Shown: piece by piece, positions 1 through 8,967 of the stretch
How the letters are laid out: each line of letters opens with the position of its first letter
Numbering within the stretch: position 1 is the first letter of the stretch
Origin: Bacteroidaceae bacterium
GTDB taxonomy: Bacteria > Bacteroidota > Bacteroidia > Bacteroidales > Bacteroidaceae
Length of the DNA: 42,826 nt
Assembly (NCBI GenBank): GCA_017468985.1
Contig: JAFUHF010000009.1
Coordinates: 1-42,826, forward strand
Direction: 5' to 3'
The notes under the pieces: model-generated
The model's database searches: none
Told to the model about the DNA's origin: nothing
What the model saw: the letters and a program-made list of their open reading frames with translations, nothing else
Position numbers and translations under genes: made by a program

Positions 1-143
1 AGACATGGTATACGGCCACCATTGACGGACAAAGCATCAACATAAAGCTTACAGGCGATAAAAAATTTGTGGTCATCAATGCAGTAGACAATCCTATCCT
101 CAAAATAGACCTGCGCCACCACCCCGTCATCATCGCAAAATAA
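1..143 (+). CDS. 3' end of an unidentified gene (partial)
   Basis: Frame 3 is open from the window edge to the TAA at 141-143 and gives about 46 residues ending in HHPVIIAK. The other two forward frames meet stops within the first 45 bases. The peptide alternates hydrophobic and polar residues (for example INIKL, KFVVINA, ILKIDL), as expected for the last strands of a beta-sandwich domain, such as the C-terminal accessory domain of a glycoside hydrolase. The family cannot be named from this piece. The next gene has its own promoter at 311-342, so this tail probably ends a separate transcription unit. Confidence 0.6.
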   Translation, partial: TWYTATIDGQSINIKLTGDKKFVVINAVDNPILKIDLRHHPVIIAK

Positions 144-189
144 CCTTTGTCCCTGCGTCATTTCTCCCAACACAGGAAACAGAGTTCCT

Positions 190-252
190 CTCGGATAAGT
201 GAACTTGGAAAAACTGCGTCTTTACACTTTGTTCTTCTCTCGCTTAATCGGA
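190..252 (+). repeat. Diverged copy of a promoter-proximal repeat
   Basis: This intergenic stretch aligns by eye with the two copies at about 19638-19710 and 19723-19795. Shared blocks are CTCGGA at the left end, an A-rich stretch leading into GCGTCTTT (CTTCGTCTTT in the other copies), and a CTCGCTTAATCG end (CTCACTAAATCG at serS). Here the element is not followed at once by a -7 box; the promoter lies about 60 bases further on. It contains no open reading frame of note. Confidence 0.4.
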
Positions 253-310
253 GATCGAAGAAATGAGCAAAGCGAATAACTCTGCCAGAAATAAAAACAA
301 ATAAATTTGT

Positions 311-342
311 TTTGTATTGCTCTCAACTTTCCGTAACTTTGC
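311..342 (+). promoter_or_regulatory. Bacteroidetes promoter of the haem-c propeller lipoprotein gene
   Basis: TTTG at 311-314 and TAACTTTGC at 334-342 are separated by 19 bases, matching the -33/-7 pattern of Bacteroidetes primary sigma promoters. Transcription would start near 349. This excludes the upstream in-frame TTG at 317 and points to the ATG at 371 as the gene start. Confidence 0.7.
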
Positions 343-370
343 CAAAAGTTCTAAAGTTACAATAAAACAT

Positions 371-1807
371 ATGACCCTATTCACAAAGCTTGCGGCCTGC
401 GGCCTGCTGACTCTGCTCATGGGCTGCAGCTATGGCGACGCGCGCGACAAGGCCACTGAAAAGGCCCCCATCTTTCCAGACTATACGGACGTTACCGTGC
501 CGGCCAACATAGCTCCACTGAATTTTAGCATCAGCGGAGCCAAACATCTGAAAGCTACCCTAACCGGCACCAACGGCGAAGAACTTAAGCTCAAGGGGAG
601 CGACTACATTGACATTCCGCTGAAAAAATGGCACGAACTTACAGCACACAACCAAGGCAAGAGCATCAGCGTGAGCCTGCAAGCCTGGACCGAAGACCAT
701 CCAGAGGGGGTAAGCTACCCGGCTTTCCAGATCCACATTGACGCAGAACCCATTGACGACTATGCCGTTTACCGCCTCATTCCGCCCGGCTACGAAGAAT
801 GGAACAAAATGGGCATCTATCAGCGCAACCTCACCGACTTTACCCAAACCTGCATTGTGGAAAACCGACAGAACAACAAAGGCTGCGTAAATTGCCACAA
901 CTTTGCATGGTATAACCCCGAACGCATGATGTTTCACGCTAGAGGAAAGGGTGGTGGCACCATTGTGACCGACGGAGGGACCATTCAGAAAATAGACCTT
1001 CCCAGCCTTGGGCCCCATAAGGGTGGCACGTATCCCATGTGGCATCCTTCGGGTAACTACATCATCTTTTCTTCAAACAAGACGCGCCAGTCGTTCTACA
1101 CGCACTGTTACGACAAGATTGAAGTATACGACCTGGAGTCGGATCTGATACTCTACGATGCCAAACGCCAAACGGTGACCACCGACGAAAGGTTTACCGA
1201 CTCCATCAACTGGGAAACCTTTCCGGCCTTCTCGCCCGACGGGAAGTATCTCTACTTCTGCACGGCAAAGGCCAAAGCCATGCCCATGGAGACGGGCCAG
1301 CTCAAGTATTCGCTCGTAAGGGTGCCGTTCGACGAGGAAACGGGCCAGCTGGGCGAACCGATAGACACCATCTACAGCGCCGACCGACAGGGAGGGAGCG
1401 TTTCGGTGCCCAGAATTTCGCCCGACGGACGCTATGTGCTCTTCACCTGGGCGTCGTGTGCCACGTTCCACATTCAGCACAAGGAAGCCGACCTGCACCT
1501 CATCGATCTGGCTACGAATGAAGAGATCGTTCCCGACAACGTAAACAGCGACGAAACGGACAGCTACCACGCCTGGAGCAGTAACGGAAGATGGGTGCTC
1601 TTTGCCTCCCGACGCCTCGACGGTCGCTATACGCGCCTGTTTATAGCCCCCTTCAAAGACGGACAGTTTGGCAAGCCCTTCCTGTTGCCGCAGCGCGACC
1701 CCAAGCAGAACGAATTGCTGCTGTTCTCCTACAACGTGCCCGAACTGGCCAAGGGAAAGGTCAACCTGCCAAGCGACCAGCTGGCCGAAATGTTCAACGT
1801 AGACTAA
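371..1807 (+). CDS. Lipoprotein with CxxCH haem-c motif and PD40/TolB-like propeller (copy 1)
   Basis: This 478-residue protein starts at ATG 371; an upstream TTG at 317 lies inside the promoter. The N-terminus is a lipoprotein signal, with lipobox LMGC and lipidation Cys19, so it should sit in the periplasm or on a membrane face. A single c-type haem motif CVNCH occupies residues 172-176, followed shortly by MMFHARG, whose Met or His could be the distal ligand. The remainder carries repeated beta-propeller blades of the PD40/TolB type, seen as WHPSGNYIIFSS, FSPDGKYLYF, ISPDGRYVLF and WSSNGRWVLFASRR. It ends with an LPQRDP...SYNVPE block shared with the paralogue at 13068-14603. The pairing of one haem with a propeller suggests an electron-transfer or sensing role tied to the downstream membrane protein. 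That role is inferred; the family has no function I know of. Confidence 0.85.
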   Translation: MTLFTKLAACGLLTLLMGCSYGDARDKATEKAPIFPDYTDVTVPANIAPLNFSISGAKHLKATLTGTNGEELKLKGSDYIDIPLKKWHELTAHNQGKSISVSLQAWTEDHPEGVSYPAFQIHIDAEPIDDYAVYRLIPPGYEEWNKMGIYQRNLTDFTQTCIVENRQNNKGCVNCHNFAWYNPERMMFHARGKGGGTIVTDGGTIQKIDLPSLGPHKGGTYPMWHPSGNYIIFSSNKTRQSFYTHCYDKIEVYDLESDLILYDAKRQTVTTDERFTDSINWETFPAFSPDGKYLYFCTAKAKAMPMETGQLKYSLVRVPFDEETGQLGEPIDTIYSADRQGGSVSVPRISPDGRYVLFTWASCATFHIQHKEADLHLIDLATNEEIVPDNVNSDETDSYHAWSSNGRWVLFASRRLDGRYTRLFIAPFKDGQFGKPFLLPQRDPKQNELLLFSYNVPELAKGKVNLPSDQLAEMFNVD

Positions 1808-1822
1808 CCACATTTGACTGCA

Positions 1823-3559
1823 ATGCTTAAACGAAACATACTGACCTGTGTGATTTTCTTCGTTGCCATCACGGCAACCTTCACCATCGTTATGCCCGAA
1901 TCGCTGCGCCAGATGGAAGCAGCCGACTTCTTCGTTTGGGACAAGGACTTCTTCCTCGGAAAACTCTCGGAAGCCCCAGGCTTTTCGTCATGGCTGAACA
2001 ACTGCTTGCAGCAGTACTTCGGCATTCCCCTCGTGGGCATGATGATTGAAGCCCTGATCCTGACGCTTTGCGGCCTGATGTGCGGTCTGCTGCCCTGGGC
2101 GCTTGGACGCAAGGGCTACAGCGAATGGGGCATTCTGTTTCCCCTCGTGCTGATGATTGTCATTCCGTTCAACATGGAGGTTTACCTCGAAGCACTCTTC
2201 TTCTTCACAGCATTGGTGGCCGGTTTCCGCATACACCACCAGTGGGTTACGGCTGCAGGACTGATAGTGCTCGCGGTAGTGGGATTCTTCCTGATGAGCA
2301 CCACGCTGCTCATGCTCGCCATTGTGCTGATTGCCGTAGCCTACATGCTGCGCAGGCGCAGCATTGCCGTGGGAGTGGCCGCCGCAGTGGCCCTGGCCGT
2401 GGTGGTAGGCATGGTGAAATGGTCGAACACCCACTTAGGCTTCATTCCCTTCAATCAGCGCTACTTCTACGCACCGGTGCGCATAGGCAATGTGTGGCTC
2501 TACCTGCTGCTATACGTGTGCATCATTGCCCTGATGCTCCTTCCGCGCAAGGAGGGAGGAAAATGGCTCGGACGCCTGGCCTTCACCCTGAGCCTTGCAG
2601 CCATTGCCGCAGGAGCGGCCTATGGCGTGAGCAATCAGAACATGAGGTTTACGGAACGTTTCTATAAACTGCAAAACTTAGCTGAAAACAAGGAGTGGCG
2701 AGAGCTGCTGGACAAAATACCCTACGGCGAGATGCAGGAAAACAAGATGAACCTGTGCTACTCACTGCTGGCAGAATCGGCCACGGGAACGCTCACGAAC
2801 AATATCTTCTACTACCCCATCATGAACCCCGAAGACTACTTGTTCCGGCACGAAACGAAGAAATACAGCTGCATGTTCAACCGGCTGTTTTATGATAACC
2901 TCGGACTCTACGACGAAGCCTTCCGCATGGCCTTTGAATACGCCGTGATGACGCCCGAAGGCATGTGCTTCGGATCCATGCGACAGATGATCCACTATGC
3001 CATCCTGTCGGGAGACTGGAAAGTGGCAGAGAAATATCTTGAAATTCTGGACCACACCAGCTGCAACAAGGGCTTTGTGGAACAAGAGCGCCAACTGATG
3101 GCCAACAGCAAGCCCCTTCCACAACGCGATATCATGAGAGACACTTACGTAAACCTCTATCCCATCAATTCTGAGATGATTCGCCAGCTGGACTATAATC
3201 CCAACAATCAGAAAGCACTGGACTACCTGCTGCTCGGCCTGCTTTTGCAAAAAGAGGTGCAGAAGTTTGCCATTATCATTGAGGGTATCGAATATTACCA
3301 AGGTAAACAACTGCCAAGAGCCTATGCCGAAGCCATGGCCATGCTGTCGTCGGACCCCAACTACAAGTATCTGCACGACAAATTCAAATATTCTAACGAA
3401 TTAGACAAGCAGTTTCTGGAGTTTCTGAAAAAGAAACAGGCTGGAGCTACAGCGCAGCAGATGGCCTCCTATATGGGCTCCTACTGGTTCTACTTCTTCT
3501 ACATCCAGCAGCACACCGGCCCCACTCCCCCTGCGGCAGCCAGCAAAATAGTGAACTGA
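1823..3559 (+). CDS. DUF6057-like polytopic membrane protein (copy 1)
   Basis: This 578-residue protein starts at ATG 1823, 15 bases after the lipoprotein gene; an in-frame TTG at 1814 is less likely. The first 270 residues contain about eight hydrophobic segments (roughly 5-23, 68-95, 103-137, 142-198, 223-240, 251-267). The last 300 residues are soluble, probably helical and TPR-like. Its paralogue at 14616-16229 has the same layout: an N-terminal WDKDFF/AFDKLL region, the membrane block, the helical tail, and an aromatic C-terminal motif (SYWFYFF here, FYPFYYFF there). I assign it to the DUF6057 group from memory of Bacteroidales gene neighbourhoods. No catalytic motif is visible. Coupling to the haem-c lipoprotein in both loci suggests that the two proteins form a membrane complex. 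Confidence 0.75.
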   Translation: MLKRNILTCVIFFVAITATFTIVMPESLRQMEAADFFVWDKDFFLGKLSEAPGFSSWLNNCLQQYFGIPLVGMMIEALILTLCGLMCGLLPWALGRKGYSEWGILFPLVLMIVIPFNMEVYLEALFFFTALVAGFRIHHQWVTAAGLIVLAVVGFFLMSTTLLMLAIVLIAVAYMLRRRSIAVGVAAAVALAVVVGMVKWSNTHLGFIPFNQRYFYAPVRIGNVWLYLLLYVCIIALMLLPRKEGGKWLGRLAFTLSLAAIAAGAAYGVSNQNMRFTERFYKLQNLAENKEWRELLDKIPYGEMQENKMNLCYSLLAESATGTLTNNIFYYPIMNPEDYLFRHETKKYSCMFNRLFYDNLGLYDEAFRMAFEYAVMTPEGMCFGSMRQMIHYAILSGDWKVAEKYLEILDHTSCNKGFVEQERQLMANSKPLPQRDIMRDTYVNLYPINSEMIRQLDYNPNNQKALDYLLLGLLLQKEVQKFAIIIEGIEYYQGKQLPRAYAEAMAMLSSDPNYKYLHDKFKYSNELDKQFLEFLKKKQAGATAQQMASYMGSYWFYFFYIQQHTGPTPPAAASKIVN

Positions 3560-3592
3560 CAGCGGCACTGCTCCAGAGCCTTTAGAATAAGT

Positions 3593-3633
3593 GCGTCCAC
3601 CCTTCCCCCCATCATCGGAAAGGTGGACGCTTT
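3593..3633 (+). terminator. Rho-independent terminator after the DUF6057 gene
   Basis: GCGTCCACCCTTCC at 3593-3606 pairs with GGAAAGGTGGACGC at 3617-3630 with one mismatch, and TTTG follows. It lies 33 bases after the stop codon and closes the two-gene haem-c/DUF6057 unit. The next 170 bases up to the PadR promoter are AT-rich and contain no supported gene. Confidence 0.7.
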
Positions 3634-3802
3634 GCAATTATTGCAGTTCCATTTCCTTATCCCCATTTATCCTGCTCACCCCATCCCATCTCCAAAAATC
3701 CCATAAAACCCATACACTCCAACCAGACATACACAAAACATCCTACAGAAACGAATAAGTCCCACTCTAAAAACATAAAAAACGTTAACAAGTAGAATTT
3801 TA

Positions 3803-3846
3803 TAGTACCTTGTATTGCATAGTACCTTAGAAATGCCTACTTTTGC
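3803..3846 (+). promoter_or_regulatory. padR-type promoter with a direct-repeat operator candidate
   Basis: TTG at 3815-3817 and TACTTTTGC at 3838-3846 are 20 bases apart and form a Bacteroidetes promoter for the PadR/PspC genes. The nonamer TAGTACCTT occurs twice, at 3803-3811 and 3820-3828, bracketing the -33 element with a 17-base period. Placement over the promoter suggests an operator for autoregulation by the PadR protein encoded just downstream. The promoter is well supported; the operator role is inferred. Confidence 0.6.
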
Positions 3847-3921
3847 ATCATCAAACGGTAGCAGCCCCATAACAAGGGCACTATTCAAATGAAATAATGT
3901 AGAACAACAAAAAGAAAAAGA

Positions 3922-4281
3922 ATGAATGTAGAAAACGCAAAGTCACAGATGCGCAAGGGGATGCTGGAATACTGCATCCTATTGCTGCTGCGCGGCGAAC
4001 CTTCCTATGCCAACGACATCATACAGCGGCTGAAAGTGGCGCAGCTGATTGTGGTGGAAGGTACGCTCTATCCGCTGCTGACGCGCCTGAAGAAAGACGG
4101 GCTGCTCAGCTATGAATGGAAGGAATCTCAGCAGGGGCCTCCCAGAAAATACTACGCACTCACAAGCGACGGAGAAAAATGGCTGAACGGGCTCGACAAC
4201 GCATGGAACGAGCTGGCCACCACCGTAGCACTACTCAAAAAAGACATACACACAGAAATCACTAATCCAGAAAATGCATAA
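3922..4281 (+). CDS. PadR family transcriptional regulator
   Basis: This 119-residue protein has a PadR-type winged helix: KGMLEYCILLLLRGEPSYANDI is the first helix and turn, VVEGTLYPLLTRLKKDGLL is the recognition helix region, and GPPRKYYALTSDG is the wing. The typical C-terminal dimerisation part is short, as in PadR-s1 proteins. Its 3' end overlaps the next gene by 8 bases, so the two are translationally coupled. In Bacteroidetes and Firmicutes, PadR regulators are often paired with PspC-domain membrane proteins, and the regulator is expected to respond to envelope or drug stress. A nine-base direct repeat in its own promoter is a candidate binding site. Confidence 0.9.
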   Translation: MNVENAKSQMRKGMLEYCILLLLRGEPSYANDIIQRLKVAQLIVVEGTLYPLLTRLKKDGLLSYEWKESQQGPPRKYYALTSDGEKWLNGLDNAWNELATTVALLKKDIHTEITNPENA

Positions 4282-5908
4282 AACCATGAAGAAAAATATT
4301 ACCATCAATCTGTTTGGCTCCCTCTATGCCATAGACGAAGACGCATACGAACTGCTGAAACAATATGAGGACAGTCTGCGCGCCTATTTCAGCACGCAGG
4401 AAGGCGGTGACGAGATAGCCGACGACTTAGAGCGACGCGTGGCCGAACTGTTTGAAGAACTGAAAGCCAACGGCACGGAGGCCATCAGCATTGAGAACGT
4501 GCAAGAAATCATTAGCCGCATAGGAAAACCCGAGCAGCTCAACGAAGAGGAAGGCGCCGGTGAAGAAAAGACCGAAAAGCAAAAAACGGCACAGACCACC
4601 ACGGGAGCCACAACCTCTCAGAAGAAGAAAAAGAAGCTCTTCCGCGACCCCACGGACAAAATGCTGGGCGGAGTGATGTCGGGACTGGCCAATTATCTGG
4701 GCGGCAACGTGCTGGTATGGCGTATATTGATCACATTGCTCTGCATCTTTACGTCGTTTACCTTCCTTATTATATATATCGCCATGTGGATCATCATTCC
4801 CGAAGCCACCACTCCGGAAGATTTTCTGAGAATGGAGGGAAAGGACGTCACGCCCGACAACATTGCCCAATCGGTGCTGGACATGCAACAAAATGAGAGT
4901 CAACCACAGCCGCAGCCCACGGGGTTCAGCAGTTTCATCAACTTTCTGCTCACCATACTGAAGGTAGTGATCTTCTGCATCGGCATTGTGTTTACCTTCG
5001 TGTGTCTGATCATGCTCATTGCTTTCATCGTGGTCTGCATTGCTGCAATAGTGGGCTTCGTCACTGAGGGAATAGGATTTCTCCGCATCTTCAACTTTGA
5101 TACCGACATACTGAGCCAAGCGCCCTACTACACTTCCTACTTCTTCTGGGGCCTGCTCATCAGCGGCATCGTGTTTTTCGGCATTCCCGTTTACTGCTGC
5201 ATTCATCACTTCATGCAAATGCGCCAGAAAACGGAGCCCATGAGCGCCATGCAGCGTACTTTGTGGATCGTTACGTGGTTTGTTACCCTGGCCATAGGCA
5301 TTGCCTCCGCCGTACTGTTGGGCACCACCATTGAAAAGGTAGAAAACAACCGGCTCCACTCATGGAGAGCCGACAACGAGATTGTTTACGAAGAGCGTCA
5401 AAGCGCATGGGACAATTATTATGAAAGTATTCCGAAAGACTCCACCACAGCCCATTTAACCTACATCCGCGAAGAACATGATGTGCGGAGCTTCAGTGAC
5501 GAGCACTTGGCCCCCAGCCTGCAACCGGGCATTTACACCCTGAAGGTGAAAGCCCTGGCCGACATGAAAGGCGCTTACATCTACGTAAACGTTGATGGAG
5601 AGTCTACCTACGCACTCGTAAGCTACGGCACTCCGGGAAAAGTGCAGAAGGTAGAAAAGGCAGAAGCAAAAATGAATGTAGGCATTGCCCATGCGCACAT
5701 CCAGGGCACCACAACCTACGAGCATCTTCAGCAGCTGCCTGAATGCAGCATTGATTCCGTCGTGATCAGGAAGCCCGTCGATGTACATTATGGCATTTCC
5801 ACAAAGAAGAACCAGATATTCAAAACGTTTCATGGTCAACACCTGATGTACATCAACAACTTCAAGCTGGAACGCATTGGCGACCTGAAGATATCAGACA
5901 ATCAATAG
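4274..5908 (+). CDS. PspC domain-containing membrane protein
   Basis: This is a 544-residue protein. The ATG at 4274 overlaps the padR stop; an alternative ATG at 4286 gives MKKNITINLFG and is equally possible. Residues 1-115 are an acidic, helical cytoplasmic region with a Lys-run at its end. A PspC domain follows at about 122-176 (LFRDPTDKMLGGVMSGLANYLG and a hydrophobic helix ending in IIIPEA). Further membrane segments lie near residues 222-265, 286-310 and 333-357. The C-terminal 180 residues are probably extracytoplasmic and beta-rich. PspC proteins take part in envelope stress responses. The partner PadR regulator probably controls it. The long C-terminal domain has no function I recognise. 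Confidence 0.85.
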   Translation: MHKTMKKNITINLFGSLYAIDEDAYELLKQYEDSLRAYFSTQEGGDEIADDLERRVAELFEELKANGTEAISIENVQEIISRIGKPEQLNEEEGAGEEKTEKQKTAQTTTGATTSQKKKKKLFRDPTDKMLGGVMSGLANYLGGNVLVWRILITLLCIFTSFTFLIIYIAMWIIIPEATTPEDFLRMEGKDVTPDNIAQSVLDMQQNESQPQPQPTGFSSFINFLLTILKVVIFCIGIVFTFVCLIMLIAFIVVCIAAIVGFVTEGIGFLRIFNFDTDILSQAPYYTSYFFWGLLISGIVFFGIPVYCCIHHFMQMRQKTEPMSAMQRTLWIVTWFVTLAIGIASAVLLGTTIEKVENNRLHSWRADNEIVYEERQSAWDNYYESIPKDSTTAHLTYIREEHDVRSFSDEHLAPSLQPGIYTLKVKALADMKGAYIYVNVDGESTYALVSYGTPGKVQKVEKAEAKMNVGIAHAHIQGTTTYEHLQQLPECSIDSVVIRKPVDVHYGISTKKNQIFKTFHGQHLMYINNFKLERIGDLKISDNQ

Positions 5909-5920
5909 AAACCGTTTATT

Positions 5921-5955
5921 CGTCGGAGCATTTTGTCCAGAAAAGTGTTCCGACG
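5921..5955 (+). other. Hairpin between the pspC-type gene and the outer-membrane barrel gene
   Basis: CGTCGGAGCA at 5921-5930 pairs with TGTTCCGACG at 5946-5955 (one G-U pair) around a 15-base loop. No T-run follows, so it is not a classical terminator. I found no -7 box between it and the barrel gene, so the barrel is probably read through from the padR promoter and this hairpin may adjust transcript stability or readthrough. Confidence 0.4.
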
Positions 5956-5992
5956 ATGTTACATTTACCCATTTCATGCGTTTATTTTATAA

Positions 5993-8935
5993 ATGCAAAA
6001 CATCAGTATGCAAAAAATGAACATCAAAAACAAGATTCTGGCCATCTTGGCCGTATTCATAGCCATCACCAGCACAACCACGAAACTGAAAGCTCAGGAG
6101 GTAGAAAAGAACCAGCGCATAGCCTATGGCTACGTCGTAAACCGCATAGACAAACGCCCCATCATCGGTGCAAAGCTCTATCTACTCAATGCTGACAGCA
6201 CCGTAGCCGACTCGTCGTCAACGAGCCGTGACATGAACGTAGGCGGCGACCGTGGCATATACCATTTCTTCATAACGAAGAAGGGAGGCACCTACACCGT
6301 GCGCGTCGTTGCCGATGGTTATGAGGAGCTGACCACACAGATTGAGGTGCCGGCATTCAAAGGCCGCACGCTAGTACACAAACTGCCTGACATCCCACTG
6401 ATAAAGAAGCGCGATGACCAGAAGCTGGGCGCGGCCACCGTTAGAGCTACACAGATAAAGTTCTATCACCGCGGCGACACCGTAATCTACAACGCCGACG
6501 CCTTTAATCTGGCCGAAGGCTCCATGCTCGACGCCCTGATAAAGCAGATACCAGGTGCGGAGCTCAAAGACGACGGCCAGATATTGGTGAACGGGGAGCG
6601 CGTAGAGAGCCTGATGCTCAATGGCGAGGATTTCTTCAAGGGAAACAATCAGGTGATGCTTGAGAACCTTCCGGCCTATACGGTGAAGGACCTCCAAATT
6701 TATAAGAAGCGCAGCGAACTGGCCGACTTCATAGGACAGGATCTGGGAAAGAAGGAACTCGTCATCAACGTCCGACTGAAGAAGGAGTACAACGAGAGCT
6801 GGATTGCCAATGTCGAAGTGGGCGCAGGCTCCAAGGAAAGGTATATGGCACGCCTCTTCGCCATGCGCAACACGGACGACACAAACGTCACGCTCTTTGG
6901 CAACATGAACAACCTGAATGACTCGCGCAAGCCCGGCCAGGAAGGGTCGTGGACGCCGGAGACGATGCCCAACGGAATGAAGTCTACGAAACTGACAGGC
7001 CTCAACTACAGCGCAAGGGAAGCAAGCGGAAAGTATCGCCACAACGGCAGTACGCAGATAGTGCATACGGACAACGATACCCGTTCGAACGTATCGGGCG
7101 AGAACTTCCTCACCACGGGCAACACTTTCAACCGCAGTGAGAGTGCCAACCGCTCGCGTCAGACCGAATTCTCAACCAACAACACCCTGCGTTTCCGTAG
7201 CAAGACTATTGCTGAGCATAAAGTTTATTCCGACATTCGACTCAACAACTGGAAGAACGGGACTGATGCAGCTCAGGCCACCTTCGACAGCAATCCCTTC
7301 GGCTACGGCACAGCCCTGATTGACAGCATCCGTCGCCCCATGGCCGGGAGCCTGTTACGTTCGATGGCATTGAACCGCTATCTCAACACGTCGCTCAACA
7401 AAGGCAACAACTACTGGATAAATCTCCATCCGCAGATATACCTAAAGAGTGTGGGCACGGACCTTTTAATAATCGACGGAAATGTAAACATGCAGGGGCG
7501 CACTGAGGACCAGTTTGCCAACCGCCTCTACGACTATCCCATGACCGGCCAGCAGAGCGACTTCCGCCGGCAGTGGATGGACATGAGCAGACACAGCCAG
7601 CGTTACAAGGGTACAGTTGCCTATGGCTTTGTATTCCCAACGGGTCTTTTCGTCATACCAACCGTGGGTATAGAACACACGCGTCAACGCGACAAGAACC
7701 CACTCTACCGTCTCGACCGACTGGACGGATGGGGAGCAGAGAACGAGCGGTCCATCGACGAATTGCCTTCAATGACGGACTTCCGCATGCAGACCATCGA
7801 CATGCAGAACAGCTCGTGGAGCCACGACATGAAGACCAACAAGTTCGGCTCCGTTCAATTTCAGTGGAACACGATACGCGAATCGGAGAAACATTATAGT
7901 AGTATCAGCCTGGAGCTACCCGTAAATTTCGTACACGAACGCTTAGACCTGCGCCGCGCCAGCTACGACGGCAGCCACAGCCGCAACTACACGCAATTCC
8001 AGCCAGAACTGTGGCTCTACCACATGTGGGATAAAGAAAAGAACCGTATTTCTCTGTACTATAACATAACATCTACGGAAGCGTCAATGGCAAGTATGAT
8101 AGACATCCCTAACACCAACGATCCACTAAACATCTACCACGGAAACCCTGACCTAAAGGACGCACAGCAGCATCTCGTTGAGCTGCATTACGAAGCCAGT
8201 CGGCCAGGCAAGGAGCGCAAGTGGAGTGCCGACGTCGACTACTCCATATCCCACAACGCTCAGGCCTACGGCTACACTTACGACAGCTCGACGGGCATAC
8301 GCAACTACCGCCCCGACAACGTAAACGGCAACTACAGAATAGGCACGTATGCATCGTTCAGCACGGCTCTTGACAAGAAGAAGCATTGGAGCCTGTCGAA
8401 CACAGCCAACTACGAGTTCCGTCAGAGCGTGGACCTCTTGGCAATGCAACGCAGCACCGTCCACACCACGTGGATTCACGATGACCTCAGCCTGAAATAT
8501 CGTCTTGGCAAGCACACCATCGGTGCTCTGGGCTATGGTTCATGGACAGCAGCCCACTCAGCTCGCGAAGGCTTCATCAGCCAGAGCGCATGGGACTATC
8601 ACTATGGACTCACCGCCACCGTAGAACTGCCGCTAAATACACAGTTGTCTACCGACCTGATGATGTACAGTCGGCGCGGCTACGACAATCCGGCGTCAAA
8701 CACCAACGACCTCGTATGGAACGCTCGCCTCTCGAAACGCTTCGCGAAGCAGAACATCACGCTCATGGTCGACGGTTTCGACATCCTTGGCAATCTATCG
8801 AACATCACGCAGACCATGAACGCACAAGGCCGTTACGAGACCTACCTCAACTCCCTGCCTCGATACGTCATGGTCCACCTACTCTACCGTCTCAACGTGA
8901 AGCCCAAGAAGGAGCGCACTGACACTAAGAAATAG
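5993..8935 (+). CDS. TonB-receptor-like outer-membrane beta-barrel protein (copy 1)
   Basis: This protein is 980 residues long from ATG 5993; in-frame ATGs at 6008 and 6017 are possible, and the last gives a compact signal peptide cleaved after KLKA. Residues about 40-135 resemble a carboxypeptidase-regulatory-like domain. Residues 150-245 resemble a TonB-receptor plug (GDTVIYNADAF, GSMLDALIKQIPG, NGEDFFKGN, LENLPAYTV). The rest is an outer-membrane beta-barrel of the OMP_b-brl_3 type. No SusD-like partner lies nearby, so it is not a standard polysaccharide utilisation pair. It is paralogous to the barrel at 28994-31987, with which the plug is strongly conserved. The 84-base gap after the PspC gene suggests co-regulation by PadR. 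Ligand unknown. Confidence 0.85.
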   Translation: MQNISMQKMNIKNKILAILAVFIAITSTTTKLKAQEVEKNQRIAYGYVVNRIDKRPIIGAKLYLLNADSTVADSSSTSRDMNVGGDRGIYHFFITKKGGTYTVRVVADGYEELTTQIEVPAFKGRTLVHKLPDIPLIKKRDDQKLGAATVRATQIKFYHRGDTVIYNADAFNLAEGSMLDALIKQIPGAELKDDGQILVNGERVESLMLNGEDFFKGNNQVMLENLPAYTVKDLQIYKKRSELADFIGQDLGKKELVINVRLKKEYNESWIANVEVGAGSKERYMARLFAMRNTDDTNVTLFGNMNNLNDSRKPGQEGSWTPETMPNGMKSTKLTGLNYSAREASGKYRHNGSTQIVHTDNDTRSNVSGENFLTTGNTFNRSESANRSRQTEFSTNNTLRFRSKTIAEHKVYSDIRLNNWKNGTDAAQATFDSNPFGYGTALIDSIRRPMAGSLLRSMALNRYLNTSLNKGNNYWINLHPQIYLKSVGTDLLIIDGNVNMQGRTEDQFANRLYDYPMTGQQSDFRRQWMDMSRHSQRYKGTVAYGFVFPTGLFVIPTVGIEHTRQRDKNPLYRLDRLDGWGAENERSIDELPSMTDFRMQTIDMQNSSWSHDMKTNKFGSVQFQWNTIRESEKHYSSISLELPVNFVHERLDLRRASYDGSHSRNYTQFQPELWLYHMWDKEKNRISLYYNITSTEASMASMIDIPNTNDPLNIYHGNPDLKDAQQHLVELHYEASRPGKERKWSADVDYSISHNAQAYGYTYDSSTGIRNYRPDNVNGNYRIGTYASFSTALDKKKHWSLSNTANYEFRQSVDLLAMQRSTVHTTWIHDDLSLKYRLGKHTIGALGYGSWTAAHSAREGFISQSAWDYHYGLTATVELPLNTQLSTDLMMYSRRGYDNPASNTNDLVWNARLSKRFAKQNITLMVDGFDILGNLSNITQTMNAQGRYETYLNSLPRYVMVHLLYRLNVKPKKERTDTKK

Positions 8936-8967
8936 AAACTAAGATTAATTAATGTATGTATGAAGCA

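Noticed and set aside
2762-3376. 204-codon minus-strand frame inside the first DUF6057 gene
   Set aside because: Antisense shadow; the plus-strand protein has a paralogue in the window, this frame does not.
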